In this document: piece by piece, positions 1 to 9,079 of the stretch
Position numbering within the stretch: the stretch's first letter is position 1
Layout: each line of letters starts with the position of its first letter
From: Gammaproteobacteria bacterium
GTDB taxonomy: Bacteria; Pseudomonadota; Gammaproteobacteria; SZUA-140
DNA: 64,000 nt
Direction: 5' to 3'
Assembly (NCBI GenBank): GCA_016218365.1
Contig: JACREF010000025.1
Coordinates: 30,880-94,879 of the forward strand
Made by a program: the position numbers and the translations under genes
The notes under the pieces: generated by a model
The model's database searches: none
Told to the model about the DNA's origin: nothing
The model's input: only the letters and a program-made list of their open reading frames with translations

Positions 1-209
1 GCGTCTTTGGCGGACATATACTGGGTGACATCAAAGCCGCGCACCGAACCGCCGAAGCGGGTCGCAAAGTCGCTGACATCGAAGTGTTCGATCGAGGCAA
101 TGCCGCTGCGGCCGGCCAGGATACTGGCCCAGCTGTCCCTGACATTCAGGCCCACGGGACAGACCGTCCCCAGCCCGGTGATGACGACACGACGCTTGCG
201 ATCAGACAT
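1..209 (-). CDS. fabF: 3-oxoacyl-ACP synthase II, N-terminal part (cut by window edge)
   Basis: Condensing enzyme that elongates acyl-ACP with malonyl-ACP. Only about 69 N-terminal residues are present. The start reads MSDRKRRVVITGLGTVCPVG and continues with a conserved WASILAGRSGI-type segment, typical of KAS II. The catalytic Cys-His-His lies outside the window. The ORF track omits it because it has no stop inside the window. It follows acpP at 152 bp, the usual acpP-fabF order, and is the last visible gene of the fab operon. Confidence 0.93.
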   Translation of the reverse strand, partial: MSDRKRRVVITGLGTVCPVGLNVRDSWASILAGRSGIASIEHFDVSDFATRFGGSVRGFDVTQYMSAKD

Positions 210-361
210 GAGACACCTGTCTTGTATTGTTCAAGCTGACATTAGGATTGGGTGGTGCGAAACTGCCCGGATCGGTGATTACGTGATCGAGGTCTGGTTG
301 ATCATTCAGAGGATCCGGCCGCGTCCTGTCGTAGAGGCAGCAGCCGGAAACAGGCTGAACA

Positions 362-598
362 TCAGGCCTGATGGGATTCAATATAACTGATCGCCTGCTG
401 AACGGTGGTGATCTTCTCTGCTTCATCATCCGGGATCTCGCACTCGAATTCTTCTTCCAGTGCCATGACCAGTTCAACGGTATCGAGAGAGTCCGCGCCA
501 AGATCATCAACAAATGAAGCCGTGCGGGTCACTTCTTCTTCCTTGACCCCGAGCTGCTCGACAACAATGCGCTTGACACGTTCTTCTATGGTACTCAT
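362..598 (-). CDS. acpP: Acyl carrier protein
   Basis: Small acidic carrier that holds growing acyl chains on a 4'-phosphopantetheine arm during fatty acid synthesis. The 78 residues are the normal length. Ser37 in the GADSLDT motif is the phosphopantetheine site. A strong GGAGGGAGG ribosome-binding site precedes the ATG, as expected for a very abundant protein. It lies between fabG (144 bp upstream) and fabF. The gap upstream is large enough for its own promoter. Confidence 0.98.
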   Translation of the reverse strand: MSTIEERVKRIVVEQLGVKEEEVTRTASFVDDLGADSLDTVELVMALEEEFECEIPDDEAEKITTVQQAISYIESHQA

Positions 599-651
599 GG
601 TTGTTAAATCCTCCCTCCGGTATTTGGGCAGCGGCTACGCTGCGTTGCGGT

Positions 652-681
652 ATTGTATTGGAAACATTGGCGAGATGCCAG
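652..681 (-). promoter_or_regulatory. Possible internal acpP promoter
   Basis: In the fabG-acpP gap the minus strand carries CTGGCA, an 18-bp spacer and TACAAT, about 55-60 bp before the acpP ATG. The -35 is weak. Extra acpP transcription from an internal promoter is known in enterics; here it is an inference. Confidence 0.3.
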
Positions 682-742
682 ACTAATCACGGCCTGCGCC
701 CGCCCCATCGATTTCTGATATATCTAGCTGTTTTGTCGGATA

Positions 743-1492
743 TTATGCCATGTACATGCCACCGTTGACATGGATGGTTTCACCGGTGATGTAGCCGGCC
801 GCGGCCGAGGCCAGAAAGGCCACCGTGGCGGCGATCTCCTCGGGCTTGCCGAGACGCGCCACCGGGATCTGGCCCAGCAGCGCCTCGCGCTGGGCCTCGG
901 CCAGGCCCTTGGTCATGTCGGTGTCGATGAAGCCAGGGGCCACGGCATTGACGGTGATGCCGCGCGACCCGACCTCACGTGCCAGTGACTTGGTGAAGCC
1001 GACGATGCCGGCCTTGGCCGCGGCATAATTGGCCTGTCCGGCATTGCCGGAGGCGCCCACCACCGACGAGATACTGATGATCCGGCCCTGCCGTGCCTTG
1101 ACCATGCTGCGCAGACAGGCGCGTGACAAGCGGAACACCGACGTCAGATTGGTGTCGATGATCTCGTCCCATTCCTCGTCTTTCATCCGCATCAGCAGGT
1201 TGTCACGGGTGATGCCGGCATTGTTGACCAGGATGGTCGGCGCGCCAAAGCGGCCGGTGATGGCCTCGATGACCGCATCGATTGATTGAGGATCGGTGAC
1301 ATTCAGCATCATGCCGCAACCGCTGCTGCCATGGTGATCGAGGTAGCCAGAGATCGCGTCGGCCCCGCTCTGGCTGGTGGCGGTACCGATCACCGTGGCA
1401 CCGTGACGCCCCAGTTCCAGCGCGATCGCCTGGCCGATGCCACGCGAGGCGCCGGTGATCAATGCAATGTCACGTGTCTGGTTCATTATCAT
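743..1492 (-). CDS. fabG: 3-oxoacyl-ACP reductase
   Basis: NADPH-dependent short-chain dehydrogenase that reduces beta-ketoacyl-ACP. It has the N-terminal cofactor motif TGASRGIG, the NNAG motif near residue 90 and the Ser-Tyr-Lys triad (Ser142 or 143, Tyr156, Lys160 in NYAAAK). At 249 residues it is normal in length. Its first ATG overlaps the fabD stop as ATGA, which suggests translational coupling. A second in-frame ATG two codons later (MNQTRD) is also possible. Confidence 0.98.
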   Translation of the reverse strand: MIMNQTRDIALITGASRGIGQAIALELGRHGATVIGTATSQSGADAISGYLDHHGSSGCGMMLNVTDPQSIDAVIEAITGRFGAPTILVNNAGITRDNLLMRMKDEEWDEIIDTNLTSVFRLSRACLRSMVKARQGRIISISSVVGASGNAGQANYAAAKAGIVGFTKSLAREVGSRGITVNAVAPGFIDTDMTKGLAEAQREALLGQIPVARLGKPEEIAATVAFLASAAAGYITGETIHVNGGMYMA

Positions 1493-2439
1493 GCTCCTGT
1501 GTTGGTCAGTGCCTGTTCCAGCGTCTGCTTATCATACACCGGCAGCGTCTCAACCTCGCGGGCGATGCGCTTGTTCAGGCCGGCCAGCACCTTGCCCGGA
1601 CCACATTCGATGATCGTCGTCACACGCTGCGCCGCCAGTGACTGCACGGTCTCGACCCAGCGCACCGGGCTGTACAGCTGGCGGCTCAAGGCCAGGCGGA
1701 TGGTGGCAGGTTCGTCCTCGGCGCGGACATCGACATTGTTGATGACCGGGATGCGTGGTACTGAAATCGTGCTGCGCTGCAGCAGCTGCAGCAGCTGCTC
1801 GGCCGCCGGTTTCATCAGCGCGCAGTGTGACGGCACGCTGACCGGCAACATCAGTGCGCGCTTGGCGCCGCGCGCCTTGGCCAGTTCGTTCGCCCGTTCG
1901 ACTGCCGCCTTGTGACCGGCGATGACGACCTGTCCCGGTGAATTGAAATTGACCGCGGCCACCACCTGGCCCTGTGCCGCCTCGGCACACACCTCGATGA
2001 CGACAACATCATCGAGACCGAGCAGTGCCGCCATCGCGCCCGTGCCCTCCGGCACCGCCTGCTGCATCAGCCGGCCGCGTTGCGCCACCAGGGATATCGC
2101 CGTGGCAAATTCCACGGCCCCGGCGCAGACCAGCGCGCTGTATTCACCGAGGCTGTGACCGGCCATCAAGGAAGGCAGCGCGGCGTCTTGCTGCTGCCAG
2201 ATCCGCCATACTGCAACGCCGGCGGCCAGCATCGCCGGCTGGGTATATTCGGTCTGGTTCAGTTGTGTCTCCGGGCCCTGTTGCACCAGTTGCCACAGAT
2301 CATATCCGAGCACGGCCGAGGCCTCGGCAAAGGTCTCGGTGACGATCGGGTAGGCGCCCGCCAGCTCGGACAGCATGCCCAGCGACTGCGAGCCCTGGCC
2401 GGGAAATACGAAGGCAAGGTGTGATGTCACGGTGGTCAT
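1489..2439 (-). CDS. fabD: Malonyl-CoA:ACP transacylase
   Basis: Transfers malonyl from CoA to ACP, supplying the extender unit for chain growth. The N-terminal FPGQGSQ motif and the nucleophile elbow GHSLGEYSAL with Ser96 are clear, and a PSHCALM segment holds the partner His. At 316 residues it is of family length. It lies between fabH (48-bp gap) and fabG (4-bp overlap) in the conserved cluster. Confidence 0.98.
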   Translation of the reverse strand: MTTVTSHLAFVFPGQGSQSLGMLSELAGAYPIVTETFAEASAVLGYDLWQLVQQGPETQLNQTEYTQPAMLAAGVAVWRIWQQQDAALPSLMAGHSLGEYSALVCAGAVEFATAISLVAQRGRLMQQAVPEGTGAMAALLGLDDVVVIEVCAEAAQGQVVAAVNFNSPGQVVIAGHKAAVERANELAKARGAKRALMLPVSVPSHCALMKPAAEQLLQLLQRSTISVPRIPVINNVDVRAEDEPATIRLALSRQLYSPVRWVETVQSLAAQRVTTIIECGPGKVLAGLNKRIAREVETLPVYDKQTLEQALTNTGA

Positions 2440-2487
2440 CTCAAGTCATCCCGATACGGCCCTGCCAGATCATGACAGGGATACAGT

Positions 2488-3456
2488 TTAGAATTTCAGC
2501 AATGCCGAACCCCAGGTAAACCCGCCACCAAAGGCCTCGAGCAACAGCGTTTCGCCCGGCTTGATCCGGCCATCGCGCACGGCCACATCGAGCGCCAGCG
2601 GGATCGACGCCGCCGAGGTGTTGCCGTGACGATCGACGGTGACGACGACCCGCTCCATCGGCAGCGCCAGTTTCTTCGCGGTCGCGGTGATGATGCGGAT
2701 ATTGGCCTGATGCGGCACCAGCCAGTCGATGGCTGATTTATCCAGGCCATTGGCGGCCAGCGTCTCATCGACGACGCGGCCCAGCGTATTGACGGCGACC
2801 TTGAACACCTCACTGCCCTTCATCTGCACGAAGGCCTGGCCGTGCTGCACGGCATCATAGCCCTGCGAGATCCCTTCCGCGACCATCAGCAGTTCGTGGT
2901 AGGCGCCATCGGCATGCAGATGGGTCGAGATGATGCCGGGCTCGCTGCTGGCCTGGACGATGACGGCGCCGGCCCCATCACCGAACAGCACGCAGGTGCT
3001 GCGGTCCTGCCAGTTGATGATGCGTGACATGGTGTCAGCGCCGATGATCAGCGCACAGCGCGCGCCGCCGGTGCGGATGAAACGATCAGCGACACCGAGT
3101 GCATAGACAAAACCGCTGCACACCGCCTGCAGATCAAAGGCCGCCGAGCCATGGATGCCGAGGCGGTTCTGCAGCAAACAGGCGGTGCTGGGGAAGATCC
3201 GGTCCGGTGTCGTCGTGGCGACGATGATCAGATCAATATCAGTGGCGCGGATACCCGCGGCATCGATCGCGCGCCTTGCCGCGTGATAGGCCAGGTCGCA
3301 GGTGGTCTCATTGGCGGCGGCGATGCGCCGCTCGTGGATGCCGGTACGGTCGACGATCCATTCATCGGTGGTATCGACCATCTTTTCGAGGTCGCTGTTG
3401 CGCAATATCCGTTCCGGCAGATAACTCCCGGTACCGGTGATCCGTGCGTAGGTCAC
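2488..3456 (-). CDS. fabH: 3-oxoacyl-ACP synthase III
   Basis: Starts fatty acid synthesis by condensing acetyl-CoA with malonyl-ACP. The active-site Cys113 is in [10 protein letters not shown], the His is in VPHQANIRI and the Asn in GNTSAAS, giving the KAS III Cys-His-Asn triad. The 322 residues are normal. The start overlaps the plsX stop by 4 bp (ATGA), so plsX and fabH are probably co-translated. Confidence 0.98.
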   Translation of the reverse strand: MTYARITGTGSYLPERILRNSDLEKMVDTTDEWIVDRTGIHERRIAAANETTCDLAYHAARRAIDAAGIRATDIDLIIVATTTPDRIFPSTACLLQNRLGIHGSAAFDLQAVCSGFVYALGVADRFIRTGGARCALIIGADTMSRIINWQDRSTCVLFGDGAGAVIVQASSEPGIISTHLHADGAYHELLMVAEGISQGYDAVQHGQAFVQMKGSEVFKVAVNTLGRVVDETLAANGLDKSAIDWLVPHQANIRIITATAKKLALPMERVVVTVDRHGNTSAASIPLALDVAVRDGRIKPGETLLLEAFGGGFTWGSALLKF

Positions 3457-4475
3457 ACCGCCGGCCTCTGGATCAGCAGCGACTCGAGCTGATGGCCGAT
3501 GCGCTGCGGCAGATTGTGATCGACCTCGATCCGGGCCTCGATGATGGCATTGGCGAAGGCGCGGACATCGGCGCCGCCATGGCTCTTGATGACGATGCCC
3601 TGCAGGCCGACAAAGCTGGCGCCGTTATAACGGCCCGGGTCGATGCGGCGCTTGAAGGCCTTCAGCACCGGTGTGGCGACCCATGCCGCAAACTTGGTCA
3701 GCGCGTTGCGGGTGAATTCCTGTTTCATATAGTGGGCGACCATCCGCGCCACCCCTTCACTGGTCTTCAGCGCCACATTGCCGACGAAACCGTCACAGAC
3801 CACGACGTCGACCTTGCCCTTGAAGATGTCATCACCCTCAACAAAACCGACATAATTCAGGTCACTCTGCGCCAGCAGCTGCGCCGCCTGCTTGACCTGC
3901 TCGTTGCCCTTGATCTCTTCGGCGCCGATGTTCAGCAGGCCAACGGTCGGCCGTTCAGTACCATCGACCGAATTGCACAGGATCGAGCCCATGACGGCAA
4001 ACTGGAACAGGTGTTCAGCGCTGGAATCGACGTTGGCGCCCAGATCAAGCATCCGGGTGTGACCGGTGATGGTTGGCAAGGCGTAGATGATCGCAGGACG
4101 CTCGACGCCGGGCAGCGTCTTCAGCACGAAACGGGAGATCGCCATCAAGGCACCGGTGTTGCCGGCACTGACGCAGGCCTGGGCACGTCCTTCCTTGACC
4201 AGGTTGATGGCGACCCGCATCGACGAATCCTTTTTGCTGCGCAGTGCCTGCGACGGCAGTTCATCCATCTCGACCCGCTGCGAGGCGTGATGGATCGACA
4301 GCCGGGGACCAACGTCCCCGCCGTACTGTCGCAACGCGTGCATCAGGGTTTCCTGATCACCGACCAGAATCAGATTGAGATTCGTCTCGGTCTTCAGGAC
4401 ATTCAGAGCCGCTGGGACCGTGATGGCAGGACCAAAGTCGCCCCCCATCGCATCCAGCGCAATGGTGTCTATCAA
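3453..4475 (-). CDS. plsX: Phosphate acyltransferase
   Basis: Makes acyl-phosphate from acyl-ACP, feeding glycerolipid synthesis. The start [16 protein letters not shown] carries the family DAMGGD motif, and 340 residues is the expected length. It starts only 3 bp after the rpmF stop and overlaps fabH by 4 bp. This links ribosomal protein L32 expression with lipid synthesis, the standard layout in this group. Confidence 0.97.
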   Translation of the reverse strand: MIDTIALDAMGGDFGPAITVPAALNVLKTETNLNLILVGDQETLMHALRQYGGDVGPRLSIHHASQRVEMDELPSQALRSKKDSSMRVAINLVKEGRAQACVSAGNTGALMAISRFVLKTLPGVERPAIIYALPTITGHTRMLDLGANVDSSAEHLFQFAVMGSILCNSVDGTERPTVGLLNIGAEEIKGNEQVKQAAQLLAQSDLNYVGFVEGDDIFKGKVDVVVCDGFVGNVALKTSEGVARMVAHYMKQEFTRNALTKFAAWVATPVLKAFKRRIDPGRYNGASFVGLQGIVIKSHGGADVRAFANAIIEARIEVDHNLPQRIGHQLESLLIQRPAV

Positions 4476-4478
4476 ACC

Positions 4479-4658
4479 TTATTCGCCCTTGCTTTCGATA
4501 ACCTTGCGGCCACGGTAATAACCATCCGGGCTGACATGGTGACGGCGGTGAATCTCACCGGTGGTCGGCTCGATGGAAAAAGCCGGTGGTTTGAGCGCAT
4601 CGTGTGAACGACGCATGCCACGCTTTGATGGGGTCTTGCGATCCTGTTGAACAGCCAT
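4479..4658 (-). CDS. rpmF: 50S ribosomal protein L32
   Basis: A 59-residue protein missed by the ORF track because it is short. It starts [20 protein letters not shown], the L32 signature, and ends [14 protein letters not shown]. It has no cysteines, so it is the zinc-free form of L32. It lies between yceD (23 bp upstream) and plsX (3 bp downstream) with a good upstream purine-rich site (TTAGGAGTTA), in the conserved yceD-rpmF-plsX order. Confidence 0.97.
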   Translation of the reverse strand: MAVQQDRKTPSKRGMRRSHDALKPPAFSIEPTTGEIHRRHHVSPDGYYRGRKVIESKGE

Positions 4659-4681
4659 GATTAACTCCTAACTACCACAAT

Positions 4682-5212
4682 CTAATGTTTCGTCGATTTA
4701 CCCTTCAGCCCGGCCAGCACCGCAAACGGGTTCGGCCGTGCCGGTTGTTCGTCGTGCTGTGCCGCGTCGGCCACCTGCCCGACCTCGATGCCACACTCTG
4801 CATCATCATGCAGCGCGACGATCGGCAGCACCAGCAGCACCTCGTCCTCCACCAGTTCATGCAATGAAATGGTGGAGGACGACGGCACGATCGCCGGCTC
4901 CAGATCCGCCACCAGCCGGTTGGCCTCGTCTTCCGAGTGCACCAGCGCCAGTGCCAGTTCGATGTCGACCGGCAACACCATGTCGTTGAGACAGCGCTGG
5001 CATTGCAGCCGCAGCTGACCGCGGATCGTACCGCGCATGACACTGGTACGCCCTTCGCGGTCAAACTCCAGCTCAACCGCCAGCCGCTCATCACCCGGCA
5101 ACACGGCGGCAGACAGGCGTACAAGCTCTGCAACCCGCACCATGCCACTGACCGTGCTGCGACGTTCCACAAGTTCGTGGTACTGGACCGTATCCGGTAG
5201 CCGCTCCGACAT
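4682..5212 (-). CDS. yceD: YceD/DUF177 large-subunit rRNA accumulation protein
   Basis: DUF177 family protein. YceD in enterics is linked to 23S rRNA accumulation, and it precedes rpmF in most bacteria. The protein has 176 residues, the Cys pair in LQCQRCLNDM, and a C-terminal NPFAVLAGLK segment typical of the family. I keep the first ATG because the N-terminus from LPDTV onward matches the family, so a downstream start would cut conserved sequence. The promoter -10 ends only 7 bp before this ATG, so the transcript may lack a leader. Confidence 0.93.
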   Translation of the reverse strand: MSERLPDTVQYHELVERRSTVSGMVRVAELVRLSAAVLPGDERLAVELEFDREGRTSVMRGTIRGQLRLQCQRCLNDMVLPVDIELALALVHSEDEANRLVADLEPAIVPSSSTISLHELVEDEVLLVLPIVALHDDAECGIEVGQVADAAQHDEQPARPNPFAVLAGLKGKSTKH

Positions 5213-5219
5213 GGCGCAT

Positions 5220-5248
5220 ATTCTATGACCTGATTAGGTAACTGTCAA
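5220..5248 (-). promoter_or_regulatory. Sigma-70 promoter of the yceD-rpmF-plsX-fab operon
   Basis: On the minus strand a perfect TTGACA (5243-5248), a 17-bp spacer and TAGAAT (5220-5225) form a near-consensus promoter. Only 7 bp (ATGCGCC) separate the -10 from the yceD ATG. A normal start site would therefore fall at or within about 2 nt of the start codon. Confidence 0.65.
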
Positions 5249-5255
5249 AAATTAT

Positions 5256-5264
5256 TGATAAAAT
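5256..5264 (+). promoter_or_regulatory. Possible extended -10 promoter for maf
   Basis: TGATAAAAT gives an extended -10 (TGN plus TAAAAT) with no good -35, divergent from the yceD promoter and overlapping its upstream region. The leader that follows holds three tandem copies of CCTGCCACA (about 5268-5294) before the maf site GGGGACA. Confidence 0.35.
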
Positions 5265-5306
5265 CCCCCTGCCACACCTGCCACACCTGCCACCCCGGGG
5301 ACAACC

Positions 5307-5897
5307 ATGACCACCACGCCACCACTGATCCTTGCCTCCAGCTCCCCGTACCGCCGCGAGCTGCTGGATCGCCTGGCGGTCCCGTATAGCTGCCAGTCCC
5401 CGGACATCGACGAGACCCCGGAGCCGGGCGAGTCCGCGGAACAACTGGTGCGCCGGCTGGCCGTGGCCAAGGCCCGTGCGGTGGCCAAGACGCAGTGCCC
5501 CGCGCTGATCATCGGCTGTGACCAGGTCAGTGTTCTGCATGGAAAAATTGCCGGCAAGCCCGGTGATTTTGACCGGGCCGTGGCCCAGCTGCGGGCGGCC
5601 TCGGGGCAGACGCTGGATTTTGTCACCGGCCTGTGCCTGTTAAATAGTGGCAGCGCTGCCATCCAGCAGGCGGTGGTCTATTACCGGGTGACGTTCCGGG
5701 AGCTCGATGAGGCGATGATCGAGGACTACCTGCGCCGCGAGCAGCCCTACCAGTGCGCCGGGGCCTTCAAATCCGAAGGGCTGGGGATTGCGTTGATCGC
5801 CCGCATGGACGGCGCTGACCCGACGGCCCTGATCGGCCTGCCGCTGATCGAGCTGGTGACGATGCTGCGGGCACAGGGTGTAGCCGTGCCTGGCTAG
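5307..5897 (+). CDS. Maf-family nucleotide pyrophosphatase (YceF-like)
   Basis: Maf proteins hydrolyse modified or non-canonical nucleoside triphosphates; the YceF branch next to yceD-rpmF prefers m7GTP. The start LILASSSPYRRELLDRL is the Maf signature, followed by the DIDETPEPGES segment and the catalytic GCDQVSVL region. The 196 residues are normal. It is divergent from yceD with a 94-bp shared intergenic region. The exact substrate is inferred from position. Confidence 0.92.
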   Translation: MTTTPPLILASSSPYRRELLDRLAVPYSCQSPDIDETPEPGESAEQLVRRLAVAKARAVAKTQCPALIIGCDQVSVLHGKIAGKPGDFDRAVAQLRAASGQTLDFVTGLCLLNSGSAAIQQAVVYYRVTFRELDEAMIEDYLRREQPYQCAGAFKSEGLGIALIARMDGADPTALIGLPLIELVTMLRAQGVAVPG

Positions 5898-5926
5898 AAC
5901 ATCAACACCTGGAAAAACGCGTGCGG

Positions 5927-6958
5927 TCAGAACATCCTGGCCGCCAGACTGCCGGTCAGGCTCGACATCGACACGCCCATCTGCCCGACCAGCCGGTCCA
6001 GCAATGGCGGGGCAACGGTGTAATCGACGATGTCATCGACCTTGATGATGTCACGCGCCACGTGTTCGTTACTGCCCAGGCCATCGATCAGCCCCAGCTC
6101 CAGCGCCTGTTCGCCGGTCCAGATCAGGCCGCTGAAGATCTCCGGATTGTCATGCAGCCGCGCCCCCCGGCCCTGCTTGACGACGGCGATGAACTGCTGA
6201 TGCACCTTGTCGAGCATCGTTTGCACATACTGTTTGTGTTTTTCTGACAGCGGCTGGAACGGGTCGAGCATGCCCTTGTTCTCACCGGCGGTCAGCAGCC
6301 GGCGTTCGACACCGAGCTTGTTCATCGTGTCGACGAAGCCGAAACCGTTCATCAGCACCCCGATCGATCCGACCATGCTGGCCTTGTCGGCGTAGATGTA
6401 ATCGGCGGCCGATGCGATGTAATAACCGCCGGAGGCGCAGATGTCGGTGACCACCGCATACAGTTTCTTGTCGGGGTGAATGGCGCGCAAGCGGCGGATC
6501 TCGTCATAGACATAACCGGCCTGCACCGGACTGCCACCAGGGCTGTTGATGCGCAGCATCACTGCCTTGGCATGTTTGTCCTCGAAGGCATCCTGCAGCG
6601 CCTTGATCAGGCTGTCGGCGTTGGCCTCGGCATCATCGGCGATGACGCCGTGGATGTCGATCTGGGCGACATGGTCGTGGCCGACGCCACCATCGATGTC
6701 ATTGGGCCAGTACAGGATCAGCACCAGCAGCAGATAGCCGAAGAACAGACTTTTGAAAAAGATGCCCCAGCGCCGCGAACGCCGCTGCTCCTTCAGGCCG
6801 TGGGTCGCGAGCTTTTCGATCAGCTGTCGCTCCCACACCGGCACGCCGCCAGTGGGCGCTGCAGTGCCGGCCTGTTGCTGATTCACCGTGGTGGCTGCGG
6901 CGGCAGCATTGTCGACCGGCTGCTGTGCCAGCCATGGATCGTTGTTGTCCTGACTCAT
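5927..6958 (-). CDS. sppA: S49 signal peptide peptidase, short SppA form
   Basis: Membrane-bound serine protease that degrades cleaved signal peptides. A proline/glutamine-rich cytoplasmic N-terminus is followed by one membrane segment near residues 65-85 and the S49 domain. Ser176 in DICASGGYY and Lys228 in AGENKGMLDPF are 52 residues apart, the spacing of the SppA Ser-Lys dyad. At 343 residues it is the single-domain 36K type. It is convergent with maf and downstream of the HAD phosphatase. Confidence 0.93.
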   Translation of the reverse strand: MSQDNNDPWLAQQPVDNAAAAATTVNQQQAGTAAPTGGVPVWERQLIEKLATHGLKEQRRSRRWGIFFKSLFFGYLLLVLILYWPNDIDGGVGHDHVAQIDIHGVIADDAEANADSLIKALQDAFEDKHAKAVMLRINSPGGSPVQAGYVYDEIRRLRAIHPDKKLYAVVTDICASGGYYIASAADYIYADKASMVGSIGVLMNGFGFVDTMNKLGVERRLLTAGENKGMLDPFQPLSEKHKQYVQTMLDKVHQQFIAVVKQGRGARLHDNPEIFSGLIWTGEQALELGLIDGLGSNEHVARDIIKVDDIVDYTVAPPLLDRLVGQMGVSMSSLTGSLAARMF

Positions 6959-6986
6959 GTGTTCGTGTTTCCCTTAAAATCTGTTC

Positions 6987-7655
6987 TTAAAGACTGTTAT
7001 TGATAGCCAACCACTGCGGCAACTCGGTGATGCGGCTGAAGCTGGTCAACGCCCCGTGTTGCAACAGCCGCTGCTGGTCGTGCACCCCGTAGTCGACGGC
7101 CGCGGCCCGCGCCCCGGCGTTGCTCGCCATCTGCATGTCGTATTCGCTATCGCCGATCACCAGTGTCTGCCCGGGTGCGACATCCAGCACCGCCATGATC
7201 TCGAGCAGCATCTGCGGGTGCGGCTTCGAGCAGGCCTCGTCGGCACAGCGTGTCACATGAAAGAACGGCCCGCAACCGCTCTCGCCCAGTGACCGGTCCA
7301 GGCCGCGCCGGCTCTTGCCGGTCGCCACCGCCAGCAGATAGTCATTATCGGCCAGCGTTTGCAAGGTCTCGATGACACCTGGAAACAGCACCGTCCCCTC
7401 GTTCGGCCCGGCCAGATAGGCGCGCCGGTAGTGGTCGATGAAACGGCGTACCTCGTCATCCTCAACCCCTGGTAGCAACATGCGACCGGCCTCGAGCAGG
7501 CCGAGGCCGATGACATCCTTCAGCACCACGGCCGGCGGTGCCACCCGTCCCAGCTCGACAAAGGCCTGGGCTAGGCAGTCGACGATCCGCGCCTCCGAAT
7601 CCATCAGCGTGCCGTCCCAGTCGAACACCACCAGCCGGTAGCCGTCACTGCTCAT
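6987..7655 (-). CDS. HAD-superfamily phosphatase (phosphoglycolate phosphatase-like)
   Basis: Haloacid dehalogenase-type hydrolase. Motif I VFDWDGTLMDSE holds the nucleophilic Asp; motif III Lys and motif IV (VIGDSEYDM) follow. Such a gene between rluC and sppA is common in gammaproteobacteria. The ORF runs to a GTG at 7664, with ATGs at 7661 and 7655. I prefer 7655 (MSSDGYRLV) because AGGG sits 8 bp upstream. It overlaps the rluC stop, so coupling is likely. The substrate is unknown. Confidence 0.88.
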   Translation of the reverse strand: MSSDGYRLVVFDWDGTLMDSEARIVDCLAQAFVELGRVAPPAVVLKDVIGLGLLEAGRMLLPGVEDDEVRRFIDHYRRAYLAGPNEGTVLFPGVIETLQTLADNDYLLAVATGKSRRGLDRSLGESGCGPFFHVTRCADEACSKPHPQMLLEIMAVLDVAPGQTLVIGDSEYDMQMASNAGARAAAVDYGVHDQQRLLQHGALTSFSRITELPQWLAINNSL

Positions 7656-8598
7656 CGTCATCACCCTGCTGTTCCAGCATACTCAACACCTGCTGCAGCT
7701 CGGCATCCAGCGGCGCCTCGACCCGGATCGTCCTGCCGGCCTGCCATGGCACGGTGAATTCCAGCCGGGCAGCGTGCAGGAACATCCGCTTCAGCCCCAG
7801 CTTGCGCAGCTGGCGGTTGAAGGCGAAATCGCCATATTTATCGTCACCGGCGACCGGATGGCCGCTGTGTTCGGCATGGACCCGGATCTGGTGCATGCGG
7901 CCGCTGCCCAGGTCCACCTGCATCAGCGTGGCCAGCGGATAGCGCTGCAACGGCCGGAAGGTGCTTGACGAGGCCTTGCCGTCGTCATCGACGACGGTGC
8001 GGCGCCGGCCTGTATCGGTGCCTTGACGCTGCAGGCCGGCGGTGATGGTACGCTCCCCGCCGCGCCATGCCCCCTTGAGCAGTGCCAGATACTGTTTATG
8101 CATCCGGCGGTCGATGAACAGTTCATGCAGGGCTTTAAGCCGTTGGCGGTTCTTGGCCACCAGCAGGCAGCCGGAGGTCGCCCGGTCCAGCCGGTGCACC
8201 AGGTCCAGTCCCGGACCACGCAGCTGGCGCAGGGCCTCGATGACGCCAAAGCGCAGGTTCTCGCCGCCGTGGACGGCCAGACCGGCCGGCTTGTCGAGGA
8301 TCAGCAGCTCATCATCCTCATACAGGATGCGCTGCTCGAGCTCACGGCACAGTGACTCCGGCACCGCCTCGCTGCGGGTCTCGGTGACATGCAATGGCGG
8401 GATCCGCACCACATCGCCGGCCTGCAGCCGGTAGACTGGCTTGATCCGGCCCTTGTTGACCCGCACCTGGCCGGTGCGCAATACCTGGTAGACATGGCTG
8501 CGCGGCACGCCCTTCAATCGCGTCATCAGGAAGTTATCGATGCGCTGGCCGGCATGCTCGGCACCAACGGTGATTTGCTGCACCTCGGTGTTCTTCAT
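7645..8598 (-). CDS. rluC: 23S rRNA pseudouridine synthase
   Basis: RluA-family enzyme that modifies uridines in 23S rRNA; the E. coli enzyme acts at positions 955, 2504 and 2580. An S4 RNA-binding domain near residues 15-75 (RIDNFLMTRLKGVPRSHVYQ) precedes the catalytic domain with HRLDRATSGCLL, whose Asp is the nucleophile. At 317 residues it fits RluC. It is divergent from rne, the classic arrangement, which supports RluC over RluD. Confidence 0.95.
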   Translation of the reverse strand: MKNTEVQQITVGAEHAGQRIDNFLMTRLKGVPRSHVYQVLRTGQVRVNKGRIKPVYRLQAGDVVRIPPLHVTETRSEAVPESLCRELEQRILYEDDELLILDKPAGLAVHGGENLRFGVIEALRQLRGPGLDLVHRLDRATSGCLLVAKNRQRLKALHELFIDRRMHKQYLALLKGAWRGGERTITAGLQRQGTDTGRRRTVVDDDGKASSSTFRPLQRYPLATLMQVDLGSGRMHQIRVHAEHSGHPVAGDDKYGDFAFNRQLRKLGLKRMFLHAARLEFTVPWQAGRTIRVEAPLDAELQQVLSMLEQQGDDDEQ

Positions 8599-8665
8599 GA
8601 TCCGGTCCCGGCTGGCGACCGGCCATTTTCCAGTGATATCAGGCGGCTAGCCGGCCATATGCCGA

Positions 8666-8695
8666 TTGCGTACATCATGTGAACCTTGTTATATT
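8666..8695 (+). promoter_or_regulatory. Candidate rne promoter
   Basis: TTGCGT (8666-8671), an 18-bp spacer and TATATT (8690-8695) lie in the rluC-rne gap. A start near 8702 would give a leader of about 378 nt, close to the roughly 360-nt leader known for E. coli rne. Confidence 0.45.
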
Positions 8696-9079
8696 AGAGC
8701 GGTGTCAATCCGGCCCTGGGCCGGTGCTTCATGATCGCCGGCATCAGGACCAGTGGCCAGGGATCATACTGTGTATACAGTTTGGGCGACGGCAGGGAAC
8801 AGTTGATCGTCACCGTCCACCTCGAGCACATTGCATTGATACACACCAAAGGGTTTCAGGCTGTCTGCCGCGTCGGACAACCAGAAGAGTAAAGAGACAA
8901 CATCCCGGTCACTGACAGGCCGCGGGATGGTACCGAATCGGGCAAGTAAGAATATCACGCAATTCAGTCGGACTTAATACCAATGACCCCCAGACTGTTA
9001 CAGACATTGCGACGAGAATACGGATTCGGTGCCTTTCACCTGCCGCAGGGCCGTGAAAGCCTTAAAGGATTTATATTAA
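8696..9079 (+). promoter_or_regulatory. Long structured 5' leader of rne
   Basis: No credible gene lies here; the 64-residue minus ORF at 8764-8958 has no family resemblance. The leader holds an inverted repeat CATCCCG...CGGGATG (8901-8929) and a 7-bp stem CTTTCAC...GTGAAAG (9033-9059) just before the ribosome-binding site AAAGGA. E. coli RNase E shortens its own mRNA through leader hairpins; an equivalent autoregulatory leader is inferred. Confidence 0.5.

Noticed and set aside
3444-4607. 387-residue plus-strand ORF over plsX and rpmF
   Set aside because: Shadow of plsX; rpmF, plsX and fabH are certain on the other strand.
8769-8782. ACTGTGTATACAGT in the rne leader as a LexA box
   Set aside because: The half-sites CTGT and ACAG are only 4 bp apart; LexA needs 8.
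8764-8958. 64-residue minus ORF in the rne leader
   Set aside because: No ribosome-binding site, no family resemblance, and the region is better explained as the rne leader.
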